Below, in pieces: positions 46,036 through 57,838 of a stretch of DNA of 64,000 bases (positions are counted from its first letter, which is position 1; each line of letters begins with the position of its first letter). The notes beneath the pieces were generated by a model. It searched no databases. It worked only from the letters and a program-made list of their open reading frames with translations, and was not told the origin of the DNA. The stretch lies in the NCBI GenBank assembly GCA_019096195.1, contig JAGTXK010000110.1, forward strand, positions 1 through 64,000, written 5' to 3'. This DNA comes from Boletus sp. NGJ (taxonomy: Eukaryota; Basidiomycota; Agaricomycetes; Boletales; Boletaceae). Made by a program: the position numbers and the translations under genes.

Positions 46036-47043
46036 GATGGCCACAAGTCGAATAAATTAATCTGGTGTTTCACTCCGTCGGTGTCGTATCGTCGAATACC
46101 GCCGTTGGAAGTACGGCCAGGAACTCAGGAATCCACGCTGGTCCTACCAGCTCAGTTGGCCCCTGCTGGCTTATCGCTGAGAACTTGAAGAAGCCTCGGA
46201 TCCTTCTCCCCATCCGGTTTGACCCACTTCTATACCACCATCCTTTCGTTGGGTTCCGCCCATCTACCTCAAACCTTGTAGGTCTCCGTTCTGGTTTTTT
46301 CCTGCCCCTTCAAATTCGGATTGTTATGGATGTCAGCTAAACAGCCCTGGAAGGCCTGGGGCAGCGGTCGGGATAACGGTTTTGAAGCCCCCTGACGAGA
46401 GCTTTCGCAGGCTCGAAACCGCATGCACTTTTATAGTTTGTGTACACTGTAGGCCAAACACTGATAATTTGTCCCTACCCTTTGACCACTTTACACGGTT
46501 TATTCCATGTTTGGCAGCGTGTTTCGTTCCGTTTGAGGTGCTAGGTGGGGAGCAGTGCAGCACTTGAGAAGTATTACCCGCGCATGCCTATGTTCAAAAA
46601 TCGTGGTTCCAAGTTCGTCGACACAGTATCCGCTTCCCACAGGGAGAAGGGGGGGAAAAGGCACAAGCATGGCTAGGTAAATTGCAGATGGGCGAGACGT
46701 ACGTACAAACAAATGAAGTGGTGTAGACTGCTCACGCCAAATACACACACCAATAATGTTAAGAAGATATGGAAACAGATCATTCCGTCCTTCGTGGTAG
46801 CATATAGATGTCGATGGAGGCAACAGTCCTACGACGAATTCCACTGATTAGTCGTGCCACGTAAGATATAGTAGGACTCCTCTAAGTTGAGAGTAAAGAT
46901 GACGGTAAGATTCAAACCGCATGGGAAGTCCGAGGGGAAGTTGGGAGGTATCGCGGGAGCGGAGAATGGAGATAGATAGCGGACTGCGTTATCAAGGCGC
47001 CGCAGACTCTGAAAGAGAAAGAGAAGAGAAGAAAGATGGCGGA
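46036..47043. other. intergenic, P450 upstream region to aminopeptidase P 3' end
   Basis: About 1 kb. I see no gene, repeat or RNA here that I can support. Confidence 0.5.
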
Positions 47044-50000
47044 CTAGCCCCAATCAATAGTTATACCACCGGGCCCAGGGGCAGCGAGCCCAATGCCTCT
47101 GTCAGCTTCACGTTTGAGCCATTTCAGAGCACGTTTGTCATCTTTGAGATACGGTTCTAATCTCTCAAGACACTTCTTGTTATGATCCTGTGGAAATGGA
47201 CAATCGAGTAAGCTGGTCCGCCAAGTAAATGAGTTGCTGACAAAAGTACCTTGAGCCACTGCTTCTCTTCCTTGGTAAGCATATTTTCTTTCACCATCCG
47301 AGTTTGGATGGGCACACAGGTAAGACGTTCAAAACCGAGCCAGATATCGCCGCTGAACTCGCCCTTGGTCTACAATTCACCCCATCAGAATGTTGTGGCG
47401 GCGGTGATAAAGGGAGCTGACACACCTTCACGCGTCTAACGACCAAAGCAGACTCAATACGCATCCCCCACCTACCCTCGAGGTCTGATATGAAAAATTC
47501 CGTCAGAAAAGGGCATTGAGTAGTTCATTAAGCGGGAAACGCACAAAATCCGGGTTCATTAGTGATAACGTGACCCGGTTCGAGAGGAACGCTGCTTGAG
47601 AAGCCATGCGGCCCTTCGTGAACGTTCAAGAAGGAGCCAAAGCCATGACCCGTGCCATGCTGCGGATAACGTTAGACGGGCACCAGAGAACACGAGGATA
47701 TACATACGAGGTAGTTAAGACCATCTTTCCACAAGGCACGGCGAGCGAGAACGTCCAGTTGGAGGCCGGTGGTCCCTTCAGGATAGACGGCACTATCGAT
47801 GGCGATCTGGGGTAAAGATAAGTACGGGTCGTGGTGAATTTGATTGATCAAACGTCGTTGACATACATGTCCTTGCAGCACGCGGGTATATGCTTCAGAT
47901 TGGTCTTGTGACGGACGACCAAAATGAACAGTGCGAGTCGTGTCACATGTGCCGTCCCGGTACTGACCACCGGAGTCGCTGAGGTAATAGAAGACTTGTA
48001 AGAATTCACAAACATCACCGGCAGCCTCAAGCACCCACTTCAAGTAAGGCGTCTCTCGATCAATCATTCTTGCGTTCGCTTTAGACGGCGAATAATGGGG
48101 TAGAGCTATACAGGATATTCAGATCAAATACATAACATACCAGGCGAATCACTCACCCGCGTTAGGCCCGCTAGCAGAGATATTTTCGTATGCAAGGCCC
48201 CAGTAATGCTTGTTCTGCCTCCTGAACTCTGTGAGACGCCACGCAGCTTCCCATTCTGTGATATCGTAGCCTTGATAAATCTTATGTTCCAGCCAGGCAA
48301 GCCATTTAACCTAGAGGGATGGCGTAAGAGCGATGAAATGGATGTGCTCAGAGGAGAGGACACACGTAGGAAGCTCCATCACGTAGATATGCACGCCGCA
48401 GGCCATCTAACTCCACTTCATTCTTGACAGCCTTCATGTTGTCAACGTAAGGAGGTACGACGGTGTAGCGGAAGTGGGTTAGCATAAGTGAGATCGAGTA
48501 GGACGTTTCAGGGCAGAGAAGTAGTTTTCCTTCGCCCCATTCTCTTCGTCGGAGGAATGGCCAGATATCATTGTACTCCCTTCTCACCACCCTGAGAGAG
48601 CGCAAGTAGTCTTCGGTATCATCAGTGAGCTTGGATGCGTCGAGGAAAAGGATGACTCTATCGGGAGAAATGAACAGGTAGGCGTAGAATAGAGGGTTGA
48701 AAGGGATATCGGATCCCCGCAAGTTCAATAAGTACGCTAATGGAAAACCGTCAGCGTGGTACCGAATCAGGGTGGTAACATACCGATGTTCGACAGCGAA
48801 GTAATCAGAGTTCCGACATGCATCTGCGCTGCCGTTGGTGGTGACTTGGAGTAAGTCGGGACAGCTGGCGGTTGTGCTCGAACCCATTGTCGCACTTCGG
48901 CAAGCTTGGATGATGCTTCCCGGCCGGTGAAGTCTATGGATTGGACAAAAACTGGATCCTTCGAGCGCAGAGGCTTGTCCTTCCAGCTAAGGTCGACAAA
49001 ATTCTGAGGTGGGAAAACTAACTTGGAACTTTTTGCGTTAAGTTTGGTAATCAATTGTGTTGCCTTTTCGTGTGAGATCATCCTAGCATCGATACCAATC
49101 TTGGCGTCTCTAACGCGATCCTACAACACAATTTCAGGTTCCATATCAGGTTCCATTTTACAAACCCCTTACCACCAGCCATTCCATCCAGTCCTTCGGT
49201 GCATTAACGGCACCTGCTGGAATCAGATGCCAGTTGGGATCCAACTCCTCACGTGCTCGCAACCAATACCGAGAGTCGGTGACAAGATAAGCTGCTGTCT
49301 TTGAGACGATGGCTTGGCCAGCACTTCCAGAGAATCTGTGCGCCGCATAAGGCGGTGACACACAACGTCGGACCATAAGTATACTCACCCAGAAATCCAT
49401 TCTCTGCGTTTGTCGCTCGAAGCAACATATTCGGATTGATGTGCATCCTCAGTAGGAATGACGCTGAAAATGGAGAATGCATAAGGAGAAAGGCAACCAA
49501 ATGGAATCGACTACTTACTAGTAATCAAGACTATCCTTCAGCATCAGTTTTCGGATCAGCTCGAGCCTGTCGGTCGTATCCACACGATCCTTGATCGATG
49601 CCACTTCGCCCATCTTGCGCTCCAAAGCGGACCCAATGAGGGTACTGGATGAATCGCTCGAGAATAAGGGAGGCTTTTTGCTGCCGCTGGACCTGGAAGA
49701 AGTGCGAGTAGGGGAATCATACTGCGGAGGAGGCCGCTCCGAGTTGACAGAGGGACTCCTCTCCAAGAGGTCTCGCTCCCTCTCCCTTGCCTTGCCAACA
49801 CCCCATCCATAACCCCATTTCGCAGATTTCCTCGAATCAGTCCTAACTAGGCTTGGTTTGCGTCTGTTGGGCGATAGCTGGGAGAGCTTTGAATCGTTCT
49901 GGGGAAGTGCAGGGACGTCATAGGCTTCCGAGTCTGAGTCAAATTCGAGTTTATCCGGGTCGGATAAAGTGCGCGTCGTTGAATACGAGCCTGAGCGTAC

Positions 50001-50210
50001 GAGTCGAGCAGATTGACGTGAGCGACTAGAACTGTGACTTTCGGAACGATGAGAGCGGTGGGATCGATTATCGGAATTGTTTGACATGGCTTCAGACTTT
50101 TCCGAGTCGGTACGGATGAGCGGGCTCGGTTCTCTGAACTTGGCCCTGTTTGAGAAGGGGAAGCACATCGGCGGGGGTGGGGGAGGCGGGGGAGGCGGGG
50201 GCGGGGGCAT
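47044..50210 (-). CDS. aminopeptidase P (Xaa-Pro aminopeptidase, M24B) with long disordered N-terminal extension
   Basis: Thirteen exons: 50,210-49,519; 49,463-49,389; 49,335-49,173; 49,120-48,784; 48,736-48,366; 48,310-48,157; 48,105-48,039; 47,978-47,867; 47,806-47,708; 47,659-47,545; 47,484-47,426; 47,369-47,250; 47,187-47,044. Total 2,508 nt, 835 codons plus stop. All twelve introns are 47-62 bp GT-AG and phases agree. It removes the N-terminal residue from peptides with proline second and is usually cytosolic with two Mn ions. The creatinase-like domain starts near residue 215 ([31 protein letters not shown]). All five metal ligands are visible: [16 protein letters not shown] (two Asp), GTGHGFG (His), TNEPGF (Glu), MRIESAL (Glu). 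The first 200 or so residues are Ser/Arg-rich with a run of about 13 prolines, and include [16 protein letters not shown]. The Met at 50,168 ([14 protein letters not shown]) is an alternative start. No defects seen. Confidence 0.92.
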
Positions 50211-52670
50211 GTTGACGACGAAGGGGATGGTCAGAAGTGAAAACCCTAGTTGGCCCGGGAAGGAGAGCTTGGGATCACACGAGGCCAACTGACCATGAGC
50301 GCAAAGTCGGAGGTAAAATTGACCTACTTGGGGGTGTCCACATGTGGGAATTTCTGACAAATACAACCTATAATTGGTTGGTTCAAAGGCTTGCTGCGTC
50401 GCCAAACAAAGCCATGCATATGGCGCTCCCGTGTGATCCTGATCCTCTCGGTCCCCGTTAGTACAAAAATGAAACGGCCAGCTGTGGAGAACCATGCTGT
50501 TTCGTTCCGCTCTGTTGTCACGAAATCGCCGCCAATAAGTGAGTCAGTCTTGATCGCTCGCCAGTGAGTTGCCGCACTGGACGAACCCGTGGCGACGAAT
50601 TGTGATGCTAAACCACCGAAATGGGTCGTTACACGTGTACTACGGTTAGATGAAACCCGTGCCTCATACCTGCCCACGGCGGTGATGATGTGATCTCAGG
50701 CAGTGACCAGAATATGGGAATGTTTCATGGAGGGTTCCGTCAGACAGATTTGACAACAAGAACACGAGGCAACAATGATTACTGTCCACGGGAGGTTGGT
50801 GGCACTGTCCCTGGAGGGTGGACGTTGCATTCCCATGCATGGTGCTCGCCCGCAGTATGGAAACAGTACTGCTGCTGTCCTAGATCCGAGATGAAGGACA
50901 CGCCGGTTCGGACTAATTAAGTTGAGGTGAAATGCAAGCCCCAGGCTGCCACCGCGCTCCAGGAGCACACTTTATAGAGCTGAGAAACCGTGCAAGAATT
51001 TGAAGACCACTGCGACTATGTCGAATCCAAAAGGGGAGACGTAATACTGGGCCATTCCACATATGCTTTGGATTGAAGACGGATATGATTGCGCCAAGTG
51101 TTCCATGAGGTGCGCACGCAAAATTGGTATTAGCAAGTCTGACCAAAATCGCAGCAGGGTGAGATTTCAAGGACACTCCTACCTTTTGATTCTTCACTCC
51201 ATGTATCACGCACCACATACATCAGTGGGAATGCATGACACTTACACGGATCAAGGGTACGCACGCAAAGGAATGAGGGAAGAATGAATGAGCTCAGGAG
51301 GTGCTCACTGTAAGAGTTATGACGCACCAGACGACTGATCCTCGGACCACCGCGATGCCAATCGGTGGGCAGCTGTACGCTCTGCTCTCCACACAATACT
51401 AAATATGGTGAATTAGTATTTGAAAGAGAAACACAGTGTCCAAGCGTGTCGTAGTTCCTTGGAGAATCTGAGGCATGGCGAGTATGGTGATACGATTCTA
51501 TTCACTGAAAGTTGGAATGAAAGATGGAGGAAGCGCCAGCGGAGCGTCCGTCGTACCCATCAGGCGCTCCAAGACCAGTCACGTGCGTTAACTTCCGTGA
51601 TATCATTACGTAATCAACTTCAAGTTGCATACACCGTTTGCCATACTAGTTCTGCCTTGACCACCCAACTGGACAATCCCCAACTTTGCGCGGACTTTGG
51701 ACCAGTGGACTAACTCGTGGAGCACATTGCATTGTGTTGACCGGGACTGTTGCCGGGCAGCCTGAGCGGTCAACACGTTTTGAAAGTTCGGCTATCACTC
51801 GCGAGGTGGTGTTCTGGCAATCAAGATGCCCACTTCAAGTGATATCATATTCAGCGTATGTATGCATCAGCAACTCCCTCGTCTTTCAAGTTCTTAAATG
51901 CGTTCTCCTAGTACGAACATCAACACTTCTGGGACTAAGTATTCAGGTGCTCCATCGGGTTTCCGTCCAATAGCAACCGTAACCTTGTCGTCACCGTCCC
52001 GAAGCCAAATCACCATTACATTTGCGGATCTATCCGGCGAACCTTTGTGCCGGAATTCGTTGAAAACGCGATCTCAGAGTCGAATCTGGTAGGAACGTCC
52101 GAACTATTTGTCCGATTCCCCAAGTGGGGCCCCAGGTTGCGACGTTTCATGAACTTGCGGTTGTACAGTATTCGCTGAGTGGTCTCCTATATTCCCTCCA
52201 CTTAGATGCGAAACTGATCCGCGGTGCTGATAACGTGTACGTTCCGGCTTGTCATACATATTACTCGTTTGAGGACCAGGCCTATCATAGGAAATCTGGC
52301 CCTCACTTACGTACTGTTTGCCCATAGGCACTTGGGTACTTACTACGCTGCCGCGACACTTGTAAGTTATTGCTAAGGTCACACTGGCAGTTTACGTCCT
52401 GTTACGTGAAACCCTTTGACAGTGTCTTTCTTCGACGCAACCATCCCGTCTTGTTCTTCCTGTCCCCAGAGGCCTGTCTCGGCTTTCGTCATTCTAAATC
52501 CTGCACTTACTATCGCTCGTTTCTTTGCACGTTCCTTCCCGTACCTGATTCTCATCCCGCTCGGAAAAACCTTCCGTGCAACCTGTGCACTGGCAGGCCG
52601 CTTCTTATAAAGACGGTAGATCGTGCCACCGGCTCGCAGCTCGCAGCATCTCTCTCTTCCGATTTGCATT
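50211..52670. other. divergent intergenic region, aminopeptidase P and sugar porter 1 upstream regions
   Basis: About 2.46 kb between two genes transcribed away from each other. Open frames are short and without motifs. Pyrimidine-rich stretches just before 52,671 are typical of fungal core promoters. No repeat or RNA gene found. Confidence 0.5.
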
Positions 52671-55613
52671 ATGGGCGCCGGTCCTGCTGTGGTCACCGAA
52701 GGCGCCGCGGCTTATGCCCACCTCCTTGATCCCCAGCCATGGTACAAGAACACGCGTACGTCGTTGCGTGACGCATACATTTGTGTGTGCCTGACATTCC
52801 TTACAGGTCTTCTGCTCCTTAATTTCTGGATCGCTCTCATGTGAGTATGAAACGGAGGATAGTAGAGCAGTATCTAACATTCTGGAAGGTTGATAACGTC
52901 CTCCACTAATGGTTATGATGGAAGCATGATGAGTAAGTGCACGAACTTGCAGGGATGGCCTTGTGTTTAATGGTTTGAAGACGGCTTACAATCGTTGACT
53001 CAATGGAACTCTGCGTTTGGTTACCCTTCCGGCTCAAAGGTTAGCGGTCTTGGTTGCCATGACACAGAACATGGGTTCATCACTAGCTTAGCTGGGTTTG
53101 CTCAATGCCATTCAAGTCAGTCGCCTCCATTTTTAGAATGTGGGAAGTTGCTGAGCTTCGTCTTCAAAGAACATCGGGTCGCTGTGCGCATACCCATTTG
53201 CGCCGTACATGACGGATGGACTCGGACGGAAATTCTCCGTAATATTCGGTGCAAGTTTGACGATCGCTGCAACAGTCATTCAAACAGCAAGTCAGTCGGT
53301 GCAGATGTTCATCGGTGCTCGGTACGAGATTTCGCGACACACTTGTTCGCTGTCTTTGTCCGCATTATCTTTCCAGGTTCTTGATTGGGTTCGGCTTGAC
53401 CTTTGCTGCATCGTCTGCTCCACTACTCATCACTGAGGTGGCCTATCCTTCTCACCGTGGTCAAGTTACTTCGATGTACAACACTCTTTGGTTCGTACAC
53501 GATTTCGGGTATATGAGGTCAGCGTTACTGATTCATATCATTTTAGGTATTTCGGGAGTATCGTGTAAGGGAACAAAAACCTACCTTATGACTCGTCAAC
53601 TCATCAGTTTCTTAATCGTAATCAGTGCTGCTTGGACCGTATGTGTTTTCTAAATGGTCGATGTTCCCTATTTCACACAGGTTGCTCTGAAGACTTATGG
53701 TACAATCACAATCCAGTCGAGTTGGGCTTGGAGAATTCCCTCTGCGTTACAGGCTCTCCCCTCTGCCATCCAGGTTGTCATGTTATGGTTTGTCCCAGAG
53801 TCTCCGCGTTGGCTGGTGAGCAAAGGAAAGTACGTTGTTTGACTTTATACACTATTCCGTTTTGCTCAAACCTTCCAATTAGGGAGGAACGCGCATTGAA
53901 GACACTGGCATATTACCATGCGAACGGCAATGAGTAAGTTTTAGATGACGCGTAGCTTCTCCGAGGTTTATCCGTTCTTCCCTCACACGCGTTTATCCAT
54001 TCAGACACGATCCCCTCGTGGAATATGAATTCGAGGAAATCAAGGCTGCGATTGCTTTTGATCGTGAAGCCGCTGCCAATGTTGGATGGCTCAGCTTGTT
54101 CAAGACCTCCGGAAACAGGAAACGTATGCGCATCATCGTCGCGCTTGCGTTTTTCTCGCAGTGGTCTGGGAATGGTCTTGTGTAAGTCAACTTTTTTTAT
54201 CACTTCGGAGTCAATAATCATACAACGAACCTCTGTTCCGATCTTAGGTCTTACTGTATGTGGAGAGCCCGATTCATGATGAAGTCGTTAATACTGAGGA
54301 TTCATTCTAGACTTGAACAAGGTGTTCACTGCCATGGGAAGTAAGTCAATTGTATTCAGTCGTGGCAGTCGTACTGATAAAGATTCTAGTTACTGACCCA
54401 ACCACACAGCTGTTGATCGTGAGCGCTCACAGTGTTTCTCGTTCGGCCGTGCTTTTCATTGTGGCTGTGCAGAATGGCCTCCTTAACATTTTTAACTTCA
54501 TTGTTGCGATCGGTGCTGGCTGCTGCTGCGATCGCGTAGGCAGGCGCCCGCTCTTCCTCACGTCCTGTGTCGGTGGGTCGTCTGATTCGTCATGAACAGG
54601 ATGGTCCAACTTTTTTGCAGGTATGATCATCTTTTGGACAGCTCAGACGATTTGTTTCGCTATCGATCAGCAAACGGGTAACATTGCAGCTGGCCATGCT
54701 GTCATCGTGTTCATCTGCGAGTGCAATATTCTTCAGCATAATTGATTCGTACACTTACTTTAGAGACAGTCCTTTACTACGGCTTTTGTGAGCAAAATTC
54801 GTATTATCATCTTACGCTGTAGCTGAACTTGTCCTATAGATGATGTTCGTGCTTTCTATTTGTTATCGATGCTTTGTTAAGAGGCACTGCTTGTTTAGCT
54901 GGCCTTTACACCTCTCATCGTATCGTGAGTCACTCCATTGTTCATGTCTTCATCGTTGATACAATGTTCTGCCCTCAGTTATACCGTGGAAATCCTGCCA
55001 TATGCCCTCCGAGCGAAGGGCTTCATCGTGTTTAACTTTATGCTCTCGCTGTCTCTGATTTTCAACCAGTTAGTGGTTTGTGTTCAACGGTCACAATCTC
55101 TCACCTATCCCCTAGATACGTGAATCTCATCGCTCTCGAAGCGTAAGCTAACTATGTGCGTTCTATCATGTGGTATCGCTGAACAAATTTTTACCGCTAG
55201 TCTGCAATGGAAGTACTATGTGAGGCTCCAACACAAACTCCGATGGTGTGTCATGCTGACGAGTCTCGTTTCCTGCAGTTGGTCTACCTCTTCTGGTTAT
55301 GCTTTGAATTGGCGTTCTGCTATGTCTTTATTATCGAGACCAAGAACGTAAGCTCCTGTCACCCTTTGGGAGTGGCACGGTCTCATTCTTTTCTTTCCTC
55401 AGCGTACCTTGGAGGAAACCGCCGCGTGCGTGTCTCTCGATTTCTTTCGGCTGACAGCCCGAGTTGACGCATTTTCGCAGTCTGTTCGATGGCGACGAAG
55501 GCCTGTCGCGCATCACGAGCAATGCTGCCAAACACGCCGGCCTCACGACCATTGCCGACGAACTCGCAGAGAAAGAGACCAAGTCAGAGTCTGAGATCGC
55601 TCCTATCGTTTGA
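52671..55613 (+). CDS. MFS sugar porter 1 (hexose/lactose permease-like)
   Basis: A 12-helix plasma-membrane sugar transporter split by roughly 24 short introns. The start MGAGPAVVTEGAAAYAHLLD precedes PWYKNT. In order: LITSSTNGYDGSMM, NGLQSLTQWNSAFGYPSGSK, LGLLNAIQ, NIGSLCAYPFAPYMTDGLGR (first GR motif), FLIGFGLTFAAS, AYPSHRG, WYFGSIV, AAWT, PESPRWLVSKGK (sugar-porter signature, near 53,795), ALKTLAYYHANGNE, SLFKTSGNRKRMRIIVAL, FFSQWSGNGLV, LNKVFTAMG, CDRVGRRPLFLTS (second GR motif), YTVEILPYALRAKGF, NQYVNLIALEA, VYLFWLCFELAFCYVFIIET, RTLEETAALFDGDE, ending SEIAPIV at 55,613. All junctions I tested keep frame; donors include GTTCGT twice and GC once (GCGAGT near 54,717). Substrate cannot be read from sequence. 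It is a paralogue of the gene at 57,839. Confidence 0.88.
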
Positions 55614-57838
55614 CGTATCCCGTTTGGTGGTTCATAATGACTTGCGTATCCCTCTTGCTCGGAGAGGAAGCCGGTGGACGAAGAGGCACCTTGTATAGGC
55701 ACCTTATTTTTTTTGTTCGTCTTTGAGCAATACAGTACAATCGCTTTTTTGAATCGTGTGATGTCACGTACATGGAGGTTTGCCAGCAAAGTGTCAAGCT
55801 CAAGTTGGTGTGTGATGTTTCTGGCGTGGAGCACAGAGTATGTGTGTGCATTACATGATCAAATTGTTTCTTTCGGGCGGCACTAAATACGAGCGAGCGA
55901 GGTATTTCCTCGGGCACAGGGTCGATCCGCCGCAGGGTAGTCGAATAATTCGGCCGAGACATCGAGTCCTTGGGTGCTGTTTCGATTTCTCTGTATCGGG
56001 ACCTATGCCTTGCGATAGGTGAGTCTACCCAGTCATCGACTCGGAGGTAGAGAGCCTGACGATGCGGGCGCTCGTCTCAGGTTGCTCCGTTGATAGTGAA
56101 GTCGAACCTCACTACATTTGTCTCCGGCTGGGCGTTCGATGCGTGCTTACTACATACCCAATACGAGTCATCCGCTTGGTGGATCCGTCCGAGAGCAAAA
56201 AACCTAGAAGAGGTGGATGAGTGATGGTAACTTGTGGACTACGATTTGAATTTCGGCGAGCGTGCCTGTGGTTCCCAGAGCTGGTCAGGTGCTGATCCTG
56301 TTTGAAGAGCATTCGTTGAAGGATGATAAACATGGGTCGAGCCAAGATCTACTGCTGCCACTGCTATGGGGTTCTGCACTGCGGATGCTGTCAGGGTTGA
56401 ATCTACCTGCCCCAACCTACGTATTTCCCTGCTAATAGTCACATGCAGAGTGGAAGTCATGCTATTGATTACATCAGAGCACGCTGCTAACGCCGTGATG
56501 CAACACCTTACAGGTTCAAGTTACAAGTTCATGGTCCATGAAGGTAAATTGTGGGGCGACGACGTAGAAGATCTGAAAGGAATGTAATGTCGGTGGTTAT
56601 TCAGTGTGTGGCAGCGGGCTGGAATTCGAGCGTGTGGGTTGGTAGTGTCCGGACCGTTGTGTTGTGGGATTGACGATAGAGTCGAAGAGTCCATGTAATA
56701 TAAACGCCGAGTGGTTTCTGATGTCGAGAAGATGGCAATTGCAAAGGTGGTGCATATAAAATCCTTTACAGTGGAGCCCTGGGATATGGGATTTCAGGTT
56801 TGCAGATTGCAGCACCAGGAAGGATGGTGCGTGGAGCCGGCGAGGATGCGCTACCATGTTCGGAAGACATTTCCGACCCTAGTACTACTAGTTGACATCT
56901 GCATCGATATCATGAAAACGGTTGTGAGTTGGACTTCAATGATCACATCATTCATTCGATCCCTCAGTTTTGCTCAAGTTATCCGACTCTGAGTCGCAAC
57001 TGATCGTGAACGTGCAACACTTACTTCATACATTGACTCGACTCTGGACAGGGCCTTCGGAATTCAATTCACACGTATCTTTCTGCCAGTGGTTTACCGC
57101 CGAGAGCCTGAGGGGATTTTCCCACCTGACTGCTTCCCCACACCAGCCAGATGATCATGCGAGCTAAGGCAGCTCGTCCCATTTCAAGTTGTAGGCCCAT
57201 TTGTACCGCCTGACGAGGGCATTGCTACAACGGAACATGTGTGTTGACACGTGCTCCTTCGTCGGACAATCCACGCACCTTGGTTTCTCCGAATTCATCG
57301 TCAAATTGGCAGCATATCCCGCTCAACACCCGAAATTTCCCTCGTGACATCGAGTCTCCTCAAGACAAAGCGGCAAACGAACGGATATGAACCAGGTTCA
57401 TTTGCAAACTTCACGAGTAACGTTATCGTTTCATGACTGTTGAACAACTCTCTCGCTACTACTAACAAGCCCTCTCATTGGCTGACGAGCATCTAACCGA
57501 TCCCAGAAAGTGGCTTACAGCACGATTTATACGCTAACCCTTTTATGTTTTGTTGCGCAACATTTTCGGATTCCTGATGGGCCTTGTGACCTTTGTCTGC
57601 TGACGAGTCTGGGTTCCGCGGAAGTCCGTCGGTAAAAAGAAGGAGGAAGAAGAGGAAGCAAGATGAGGAAGGGGCAGGGCTGACATGTCGCACAAATCCC
57701 GAGACCAGGGAGCGATCATCGCTGATAGAAGTTGTCTGCAGGTTTCTCCGGAGGCATGACCGTTTCAGCAAGCTATGTATAACTGGGGATATCTGTCCCA
57801 GCGTATGAGTTGCTCTGTTCCTCCCATCGACGAAAGCC
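55614..57838. other. intergenic between the two sugar porters
   Basis: About 2.2 kb. Short open frames on both strands have no recognisable motif, and no remnant of a third porter is evident. It presumably contains the terminator of porter 1 and the promoter of porter 2. Confidence 0.5.
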
